Assembly: GCA_025769875.1 (NCBI GenBank)
Contig: JAGFNK010000764.1
Location: 1-22,624, forward strand
Length of the DNA stretch: 22,624 nt
Reading direction: 5' to 3'
Origin: Russula earlei
Taxonomy: Eukaryota; Basidiomycota; Agaricomycetes; Russulales; Russulaceae
Part shown: piece by piece, positions 16,985 to 22,624 of the stretch
Layout: each line of letters opens with the position of its first letter
How positions within the stretch are numbered: position 1 is the first letter of the stretch
Translations under genes and position numbers: made by a program
Notes under the pieces: generated by a model
Seen by the model: the letters and a program-made list of their open reading frames with translations, nothing else
Told to the model about the DNA's origin: nothing
The model's database searches: none

Positions 16985-18631
16985 TTAATTCTCGAATGTG
17001 CTATAGAAGTAAGGTGTTTTTGCTGCGAACTCAGCACTACAGGTATCTACCATTTTGTATACCCGCGTAATGCCAAGGCTTTTTCTTTTTTCATACACCA
17101 GTTCATCTGTGCAGTTACCCTGGAGGATCTTTGCTATCTGCGCATCACTGAAACCATTTTTCTTGGCTTCTTTTAATAGCTCAACGGGCAAAGTTTCCAA
17201 TGCATAATTGGCGATGTCTTTTTCTATAGTGCAGATCTTTTGGATCTGGTAGAGGAACCACTTGTCAATACCGGTGGCCTGTGCAATGCTTTTTACAGTA
17301 GAGCCTTGCATCAACGCATCTTTGATACGGAAGATCCTGTCCCACTTGGGTGTTTTGATATATTCTACGAGCTCTTCACTCTTCATGAGGCTTTTACCAT
17401 AATACCCTAAGCCGAGTGCGTCGTTCTCGAGGCTTTGACAAGCTTTTTGTATGGCTTCCGTAAAGCTTCTGCCAATGGCCATTACTTCACCTACGCTTTT
17501 CATTTGGAGACCGAGTGTATCGTTGGCGCCTTTGAATTTATCGAAATTCCAGCGGGGCATTTTTACTATCACATAATCCAGCGCTGGTTCAAAGTAAGCA
17601 GAGGTTGTTCCGGTAATCTGGTTCTTTAATTCATCGAGGCTATACCCGATGGCTAACTTGGCAGCTATTTTGGCAATAGGATATCCCGTTGCTTTACTGG
17701 CTAATGCAGAAGAGCGGCTTACCCGGGGATTGATCTCTACTGCGATCAATTCTTCGGTAACAGGATTCTGGGCGAACTGAACATTACAGCCACCGGAGAA
17801 ATTGCCGAGGCTACGCATCATGAGCATGGCCTGGTTACGCATATCCTGGAAAGCGGTATCACTCAACGTCATTGCCGGCGCTACTGTAATACTATCTCCT
17901 GTATGCACACCCATTGGATCGAGGTTTTCAACTGTACAGATGATCACTACATTATCCTTCTGATCGCGTAATAATTCGAGTTCATATTCTTTCCAGCCAA
18001 GAACGGCCTTCTCTACTAATACTTCGTGTATGGGGGAAGCTTCCAATCCGTTTTTCAGCGCTTCATCCAGTTCTGTTTTATCATGTACAAAACCACCGCC
18101 TGTACCCCCCAGGGTGAAAGAAGGACGGATTACCAGGGGGAAACCGATTTGCTGAGCGAATTCTTTTCCTTCGAGGAAGCTGTTGGCTACATGGCTGGGC
18201 GCTACTTTAACACCGATCTTTACCATTAACTGGCGGAACTGTTCACGATCTTCCGCAGTGTCAATAGCGGCAACATCTACACCGATCAGGCGACAATTGT
18301 ATTTTTCCCAGATACCCAACTCATCCGCTTCTTTACAAAGGTTCAACGCAGTTTGTCCACCCATGGTAGGTAATACAGCGCTGATGTTATTCTCCTGTAA
18401 TATCTGTTCAATACTCTCTACTGTTAAAGGAAGCAGGTATACTTTATCGGCCATCATGGGATCTGTCATGATCGTAGCAGGATTGCTGTTGATCAAAATC
18501 ACTTCGATACCCTCTTCGCGTAAACTACGGGCGGCTTGTGATCCGGAGTAGTCAAACTCACAGGCTTGTCCGATAATAATGGGTCCTGAACCAATGATGA
18601 GGACAGATTTGATGGAATTGTCTTTCGGCAT
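16985..18631 (-). CDS. carB: Carbamoyl-phosphate synthase large subunit, N-terminal half only (split CarB)
   Basis: The 548 residues correspond to the first half of CarB: the carboxyphosphate-forming ATP-grasp unit plus the oligomerisation domain. It catalyses bicarbonate phosphorylation and carbamate formation for arginine and pyrimidine synthesis. Visible motifs are VLIIGSGPIIIGQACEFDYSGSQA, NSNPATIMTDP, PTMGGQTALNL, RPSFTLGGTGGG, ENLDPMGVHTGDS and EINPRVSRSSALASKATGYP. A full CarB is about 1070 residues and continues after YFYSTFE with a second synthetase copy; here the protein stops at YFYSTFEN, and a terminator follows 20 bp later. No second half exists in any frame downstream. Start ATG 18631 (MPKDN) is chosen over an upstream extension of 59 non-homologous residues. 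The second half should be encoded elsewhere. Confidence 0.93.
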   Translation of the reverse strand: MPKDNSIKSVLIIGSGPIIIGQACEFDYSGSQAARSLREEGIEVILINSNPATIMTDPMMADKVYLLPLTVESIEQILQENNISAVLPTMGGQTALNLCKEADELGIWEKYNCRLIGVDVAAIDTAEDREQFRQLMVKIGVKVAPSHVANSFLEGKEFAQQIGFPLVIRPSFTLGGTGGGFVHDKTELDEALKNGLEASPIHEVLVEKAVLGWKEYELELLRDQKDNVVIICTVENLDPMGVHTGDSITVAPAMTLSDTAFQDMRNQAMLMMRSLGNFSGGCNVQFAQNPVTEELIAVEINPRVSRSSALASKATGYPIAKIAAKLAIGYSLDELKNQITGTTSAYFEPALDYVIVKMPRWNFDKFKGANDTLGLQMKSVGEVMAIGRSFTEAIQKACQSLENDALGLGYYGKSLMKSEELVEYIKTPKWDRIFRIKDALMQGSTVKSIAQATGIDKWFLYQIQKICTIEKDIANYALETLPVELLKEAKKNGFSDAQIAKILQGNCTDELVYEKRKSLGITRVYKMVDTCSAEFAAKTPYFYSTFEN

Positions 18632-18653
18632 ACTTGTAAAAATATAAATTGCG

Positions 18654-18661
18654 CAAATGTA
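18654..18661 (-). promoter_or_regulatory. Bacteroidota -7 box of carB N-half
   Basis: TACATTTG on the minus strand is an exact TAnnTTTG match, 22 bp before ATG 18631. It lies inside the longer open frame, which supports the shorter start. No clear -33 element. Confidence 0.55.
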
Positions 18662-18678
18662 CGCGTTTTGAGGGCATG

Positions 18679-18708
18679 CTCTCGCGGAAAGCACAGAAAA
18701 CGCGGAAA
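18679..18708. repeat. Dispersed intergenic repeat (CTCTCGCGGAAAGC type), copy 2
   Basis: It shares its first 14 bases with copy 1 at 8362 and about 24 of 30 overall. It lies between the carB promoter and bcp. Four short TTGAGRRC motifs surround it (18668, 18720, 18741, 18751). Confidence 0.55.
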
Positions 18709-18812
18709 GAAGAATTGATTTGAGGGCACCGTAGGAGCACTTGAGGGCGCTTGAGAACATTATAGATAAGTAAACGAGCGATAGTACACAGTAATTACTA
18801 TGGACCAATCAG

Positions 18813-18820
18813 TAACTTTG
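18813..18820 (+). promoter_or_regulatory. Bacteroidota -7 box of bcp
   Basis: TAACTTTG matches TAnnTTTG exactly and ends 19 bp before ATG 18840. No clear -33 element at the usual spacing. Confidence 0.5.
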
Positions 18821-18839
18821 AAGCTAAACAGGCAACACT

Positions 18840-19304
18840 ATGGCAGTAATAAAAGAGGGTGGCAAAGCACCGGCGTTTAAGGGAATTGACCAGGACGGCA
18901 ATACAGTGGCATTAAAGGATTTCCTGGGGAAGAAAGTGGTATTGTATTTCTACCCTAAGGATGATACACCGGGTTGTACAGCACAGGCCTGTAACCTGCG
19001 GGATAATTATACAGCTTTGATTGAAAAGGGGTTCCAGGTGATTGGGGTGAGTGTTGATAGCGTGAAGAGCCATAAAAAATTTGAGAACAAATACCACCTG
19101 CCTTTTCCATTGATTGCAGATGAGGAGAAGGAAATTGTGAACAAGTACCAGGTGTGGGGTGAGAAGAAGTTTATGGGGAGAACGTTTATGGGTGTGATCA
19201 GGACTACTTTTTTAGTAGATGAAGCAGGCCGGGTACATAAGATTATTCATAAGCCGGATACACAGAACCATACGGAACAAGTGTTGGAAGCCTGGGCGGC
19301 GTAG
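18840..19304 (+). CDS. bcp: Thioredoxin-dependent peroxiredoxin Bcp
   Basis: Bcp is a cytosolic peroxiredoxin of the PrxQ type that reduces hydrogen peroxide and organic hydroperoxides using thioredoxin. The 154 residues show the thioredoxin fold start VVLYFYPKDDTPGCTAQAC. The peroxidatic cysteine is C46 (in TPGCT), and the resolving cysteine C51 sits five residues later, as in two-Cys PrxQ proteins. GVSVDSVKSHKKF and the IRTTFLVDEAGRV strand are typical of Bcp. It has its own -7 box and is a single-gene unit. The conserved Thr of the active site (T43) is present, and Arg is seen in IRTTFLVD. Confidence 0.96.
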   Translation: MAVIKEGGKAPAFKGIDQDGNTVALKDFLGKKVVLYFYPKDDTPGCTAQACNLRDNYTALIEKGFQVIGVSVDSVKSHKKFENKYHLPFPLIADEEKEIVNKYQVWGEKKFMGRTFMGVIRTTFLVDEAGRVHKIIHKPDTQNHTEQVLEAWAA

Positions 19305-19409
19305 TGTACAATGAGTGTTTAATAATGATTTCCAATTAGTTAGATTATTAGCATGGCTTGGATACAATTGAATATTTCTTAATAATAGGAAATTAATTGA
19401 TATTTAAAA

Positions 19410-19439
19410 TTGGTAAAGTGCTTGCTTGGTGTACATTTA
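19410..19439 (+). promoter_or_regulatory. Probable promoter of the GAF kinase
   Basis: TTGG at 19410-19413, an 18-bp spacer and TACATTTA at 19432-19439 approximate the Bacteroidota -33/-7 pattern, with one mismatch in each box. It ends 18 bp before ATG 19458. Confidence 0.4.
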
Positions 19440-19457
19440 GCGTGCTAATGCAAGTGA

Positions 19458-20669
19458 ATGCCTATGGTTATTCCATCCGACCCCGACAACGAACAAGCGC
19501 GTTTACAGGAATTATATAGACTGGAGATCCTGGATACGGCATACGAAGAAGAATTTGACGAAATTGTACAATTGGCAAGTCGTATTTGCCAGGTTCCCAT
19601 CTCTTTGATTTCTTTGGTAGGGGCGAGCCGCCAGTGGTTTAAGGCCCGGGTTGGGCTGGGCGCTACAGAGACATCCCGCGATGTTTCTTTTTGTGCGCAT
19701 GCGATTGTGCAGGATAGTATGTTGATGGAGGTGGAAGATGCGGAGCAGGATGAACGTTTCCAGGATAATCCCTTGGTCACATCAGATCCACATATCCGCT
19801 TTTATGCCGGGGTGCCCCTGGTAACACGGAATGGATATAAACTAGGTACGCTTTGCGTGATTGATTCGAAACCCAATAAGCTGAACGAGGAGCAGGGTTT
19901 TATCCTGAAAGTATTGGGTAGCCAGATAGTAAAGATGCTGGAGATGCGTATCGTTAACAAGGAGAGTGAGCGGCAAAAGCTGCTGATAGAACAGCAGAAT
20001 AGTACACAGAACCGGATCTTATCTATCATAGCACACGATATCCGCAACCCGCTAAGCTCTATGAAGCAGGCTATGGACATGGATGCGTTTAACCGCCTGA
20101 GCATAGAGGACTGGAGCATGATACGGGAACAATTTGTGCACCAGATAGATGGTACCATTGATTTGTTGAATAATATAGTGGAATGGGGTATGCTGCAGAT
20201 AAGCGGGGCGGCACAGGTAACAGAGCGAATTCACCTGAAAGAACTGGTGGCAGATAAATTAGACGTAGCACGATTGACGGCCAGCCTTAAAAATATTGAA
20301 CTGGTTAACCTGGCAGATGAATCGATCTATCTGCATACACATCCTGACATCCTTAATTTTATTTTGCGGAACCTGGTGTCCAATGCGATCAAATTTACCA
20401 GGAAAGGTACCGTTTCTATATTCGCGCAACGGGAGAGTAATAAGATACATATCGCGGTAAATGATACGGGTGTTGGTATATCCGCTGAGGCTTTACAAGA
20501 CCTGCTGAGTAAAAGAATAGCGAAAACATCCTATGGAACCAATAATGAGAAAGGTTCCGGGTTGGGGCTGATGTTGGTCCAGGAGTTCATTTCTTCCCTG
20601 CAGGGCTCGTTAGAAATAGAGAGTGAAATGGGAAAAGGTACCACTGTGCACCTTTTTTTGCCTGGTTAA
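19458..20669 (+). CDS. GAF-domain sensor histidine kinase
   Basis: This 403-residue cytosolic kinase begins with a GAF domain (about 20-165; typical EILDTAYEEEFDEIVQLASRIC, SLVGASRQWFKARVGL, SFCAHAI, FYAGVPLVT-GYKLGTLCVID). A short coiled linker (165-185) leads to a HisKA domain with phospho-acceptor H193 in IIAHDIRNPLSS. The HATPase domain has N-box LVSNAIKFT (307-314), DTGVGIS (336-342) and GSGLGLMLV (366-374). The G2 box and H-box are intact. The GAF subtype resembles that of many soluble kinases thought to sense small molecules or redox state. There is no response regulator nearby. It is followed after 34 bp by a beta-lactamase-like gene on the same strand and may be cotranscribed with it. 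An alternative start is ATG 19464. Confidence 0.92.
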   Translation: MPMVIPSDPDNEQARLQELYRLEILDTAYEEEFDEIVQLASRICQVPISLISLVGASRQWFKARVGLGATETSRDVSFCAHAIVQDSMLMEVEDAEQDERFQDNPLVTSDPHIRFYAGVPLVTRNGYKLGTLCVIDSKPNKLNEEQGFILKVLGSQIVKMLEMRIVNKESERQKLLIEQQNSTQNRILSIIAHDIRNPLSSMKQAMDMDAFNRLSIEDWSMIREQFVHQIDGTIDLLNNIVEWGMLQISGAAQVTERIHLKELVADKLDVARLTASLKNIELVNLADESIYLHTHPDILNFILRNLVSNAIKFTRKGTVSIFAQRESNKIHIAVNDTGVGISAEALQDLLSKRIAKTSYGTNNEKGSGLGLMLVQEFISSLQGSLEIESEMGKGTTVHLFLPG

Positions 20670-20703
20670 ATACCTATCTTAGAGGAGCTATAATAATGAT
20701 CGC

Positions 20704-21570
20704 ATGAAAAAATGGCTTTTTTTGTCAACCCTCTTCTTATTTAGCTACACGCTCCTGCCCGCTCAAAAAAGAGATAAAAAATTACAATCCCGTATTGAAT
20801 TGTTGGTGAAGGACTTTAAGGGAAGTGTAGGTGTGTATGTACATGACCTGAGAAAGAACAAGACAATAGCCATTCATGCAGATAGCATTTTTCCTACAGC
20901 CAGTATGGTAAAGATCCCCATTCTAACAGGGATCATGCGCAAGATAGAGGATAGTGAACTGCAATATCACCAAACACTGGTGTATAAAGATTCCCTGTTG
21001 TATGCAGGATCGGATATACTGGGTTCCTTTAAGAGCGATGAGAAGATAGCATTGAGTAAAGTGCTATTGTTAAGTTTATCTACCAGTGACAATACGGCGA
21101 GCCTTTGGCTACAAAGCCTTGCAGGTGGTGGCGAAAGAATTAATGCCTTATTGGATAGTAATGGTTTTAAAATAACGCGTGTAAACAGCCGGGTAACAGG
21201 AAGAAGGGTTAACAGAGATATATATGGCTGGGGACAAACCTCGCCTTACGAGATGGCGACCCTGATGGAGAAGATCGTTAAGGGAGAGATTATCAGTCCT
21301 GCGGCGAGCGCTAAAATGCTCCGTTTGCTGGGAAGGAACTACTGGGATGAACAAGCTGTTTCACAGGTTCCAACAGATGTATTTGTAGCGAGTAAAAACG
21401 GGGCTGTGAATGCAAGCAGAAGCGAGGTAGTATTTGTAAATGGTAAGCATTGCCGCTATGTGTTTTGTATTTGTACCAATAATAATAAGGACCAATCCTG
21501 GGATGAACATAATGAAGCGTGGACATTAACACGCCAGCTCTCGAGATTGCTGTGGGAGTATTATAATTAG
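20704..21570 (+). CDS. Class A beta-lactamase-like serine hydrolase, exported
   Basis: This 288-residue protein has a signal peptide (KKWLFLSTLFLFSYTLLPA, with cleavage likely before Q21) and a penicillin-recognising fold. The nucleophile motif S-x-x-K is S67-MV-K70 in TASMVKIP, and S-D-N is at 129-131. The third motif, normally KTG or KSG, is KNG (in SKNGAV). The omega-loop Glu (E166 in class A numbering), which drives deacylation, is not recognisable: the loop region reads RVTGRRVNRDIYGWGQTSP. Without it, fast beta-lactam hydrolysis is doubtful; it could be a weak or acylated penicillin-binding enzyme, or a hydrolase for another substrate. Its closeness to the GAF kinase hints at a shared transcript. 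Periplasmic location is likely. Confidence 0.85.
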   Translation: MKKWLFLSTLFLFSYTLLPAQKRDKKLQSRIELLVKDFKGSVGVYVHDLRKNKTIAIHADSIFPTASMVKIPILTGIMRKIEDSELQYHQTLVYKDSLLYAGSDILGSFKSDEKIALSKVLLLSLSTSDNTASLWLQSLAGGGERINALLDSNGFKITRVNSRVTGRRVNRDIYGWGQTSPYEMATLMEKIVKGEIISPAASAKMLRLLGRNYWDEQAVSQVPTDVFVASKNGAVNASRSEVVFVNGKHCRYVFCICTNNNKDQSWDEHNEAWTLTRQLSRLLWEYYN

Positions 21571-21587
21571 TTTCCTTGTAGATTTTA

Positions 21588-21636
21588 TTTCTGCGAGAAT
21601 CTGCGTGCTTTTTTATCTGCGCAGATCTGCGGGAAA
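21588..21636. repeat. Dispersed intergenic TCTGCG-type repeat
   Basis: In the gap between convergent genes, CTGCG occurs four times: at 21591, 21601, 21618 and 21627. The palindrome ATCTGCGCAGAT is included. Elements built of such ATCTGCGNGAA units are common in Bacteroidota intergenic DNA. I see no second copy in this window. Confidence 0.45.
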
Positions 21637-22624
21637 TTAGAAAATATGGTATACGATGAAACTCATGGTATACGCGAGAAAGGTCATATAAGCGAACTGG
21701 ATAGCCGGCCATTTCCAACTGCGGGTTTCACGTTTTACAATAGCCAGTGTGCTCATACACTGCATGGCTAAAACATAAAAGACCATCAAAGACAGGGCTG
21801 CCGGCAGTGTATATACTTTACTACCATCCGGATGTTTGGCAGCCTGTAATTTTTCCCGTAAGGAAGAGTCGTTGTTTTCTTCCACACTGTACAATGTTGC
21901 CATAGTGCCTACGAATACTTCTCTTGCTGCAAAAGAGGTGATGAGGGCAATACCGATCTTCCAGTCGTAACCCAGTGGTTTGATAACGGGTTCGATGGTT
22001 TTGCCAAGGATACCTGCGAAAGAATTCTCGAGCTTTTCGGAGGACAGGTGTTTTTCCAGTGAGTCTTTCGCTTGTGGTTGTTGCTGTACCAGGAGGGCGT
22101 ATTTATCCCTCACCTTTTGCATTTTGCTGCCGGGTCCGTAAGAACTCAAAAACCATAACAACATGCTGATGACGATGATGACCCTGCCGGCATCTTTGAC
22201 AAAGATCTTTGCTTTCTCTACCATGGTAATGCCTACGTTTTTCCAGCGGGGGCTGCGATAAACAGGTAGTTCGAGGATAAAGAAACTTTTCTCTTTCATG
22301 TGGATAAACCACTTGGCCACATAACTGACAATGAGTGCCATAGCGGTTCCGAGAAAATAAAGACCCATCATTACAAGGCCTTGCAGGCTAAGAAAACCGA
22401 AATAATATTTATTGGTTATTACCAGGGAGATCAATATGGTGTAGACGGGTAACCGGGCGCTGCAACTCATTAGCGGGGTGACCAGGATGGTGAGTAACCG
22501 TTCTTTTTTGTTTTCAATGTTCCGGGTACTCATGATGGCGGGTACGGCACAGGCAAAACCGCTGATCATGGGCATTACGCTTTTGCCATTGAGGCCTACC
22601 TTTCGCATGAGCTTATCACTGAGA
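21637..22624 (-). CDS. feoB: Ferrous iron permease FeoB, C-terminal part (runs off the right edge)
   Basis: This is the membrane permease half of FeoB, the GTP-dependent Fe(II) importer. About 328 residues are visible; the N-terminal G-domain and the first Gate repeat's start lie outside. Conserved features are LMRKVGLNGKSVMPMISGFACAVPAIMSTR (conserved Cys in GFACAVP), and the second Gate repeat SFAAREVFVGTMATLYS. Several membrane segments are present. The frame is open through the last base, so the gene continues to the right on the minus strand. feoA in this window is 15 kb away; a second feoA may lie beyond the edge. Confidence 0.95.
   Translation of the reverse strand, partial: LSDKLMRKVGLNGKSVMPMISGFACAVPAIMSTRNIENKKERLLTILVTPLMSCSARLPVYTILISLVITNKYYFGFLSLQGLVMMGLYFLGTAMALIVSYVAKWFIHMKEKSFFILELPVYRSPRWKNVGITMVEKAKIFVKDAGRVIIVISMLLWFLSSYGPGSKMQKVRDKYALLVQQQPQAKDSLEKHLSSEKLENSFAGILGKTIEPVIKPLGYDWKIGIALITSFAAREVFVGTMATLYSVEENNDSSLREKLQAAKHPDGSKVYTLPAALSLMVFYVLAMQCMSTLAIVKRETRSWKWPAIQFAYMTFLAYTMSFIVYHIF

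Noticed and set aside
18668..18758. Four TTGAGRRC motifs between carB and bcp
   Set aside because: Spacing is irregular (52, 21, 10 bp) and the motif is short; it could be chance or degenerate repeat debris.
18632..18808. N-terminal extension of carB by 59 residues
   Set aside because: It crosses the -7 box and the dispersed repeat; CarB proteins start close to MPKDN.

Overview
The window looks like chromosomal DNA of a member of the Bacteroidota, most likely Chitinophagaceae. This rests on protein character (DUF2480, the Bacteroidota form of YbeY, a long PpiD/SurA-type foldase, an AsmA-like protein), on several promoters with the Bacteroidota -7 box TAnnTTTG, on the scarcity of Shine-Dalgarno sequences, and on intergenic repeats of a style common in the phylum. 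No gene has foreign composition, and I see no phage, insertion sequence, CRISPR array or tRNA. Most genes are housekeeping.

Left part (1-10532, mostly minus strand): an AsmA-like envelope protein; mnmG (tRNA wobble uridine modification); a 1.1 kb gene-free stretch; ybeY; feoA and nadD on the plus strand; chrA (chromate transporter); an isopenicillin-N-synthase-like Fe(II) oxygenase; and nadA. Middle (10533-11089): a gene-free AT-rich stretch with a cluster of DnaA-box-like sequences. Right part (mostly plus strand): a PpiD-like periplasmic foldase, a DUF2480 protein, an unrecognised secreted protein, a cytosolic TPR hybrid histidine kinase, the N-terminal half of carbamoyl-phosphate synthase on the minus strand, bcp peroxiredoxin, a GAF histidine kinase followed closely by a class A beta-lactamase-like serine hydrolase, and the C-terminal part of feoB running off the right edge.

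The main non-gene signal is replication and segregation DNA. Three near-perfect 16-bp ParB sites (parS) lie in the gap upstream of mnmG (4611-5443). Between the first and second is a two-armed inverted array of nine 11-bp units with consensus GATAAAGGCAW, which I cannot assign to a known element. About 5.5 kb away, the nadA-ppiD gap carries one perfect and about seven imperfect DnaA boxes, and transcription mostly diverges from it. Together these suggest that the window spans or adjoins the chromosomal origin.

Four genes (AsmA-like, mnmG, chrA and the secreted protein) are each broken by a single-base frameshift in or next to a homopolymer. Because mnmG is normally intact and the protein reads through convincingly on both sides of each break, assembly or sequencing error is more likely than gene decay. 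The carB gene is different: it ends cleanly at the boundary between its two synthetase halves, followed at once by a strong terminator, so it appears to be a true split carB.
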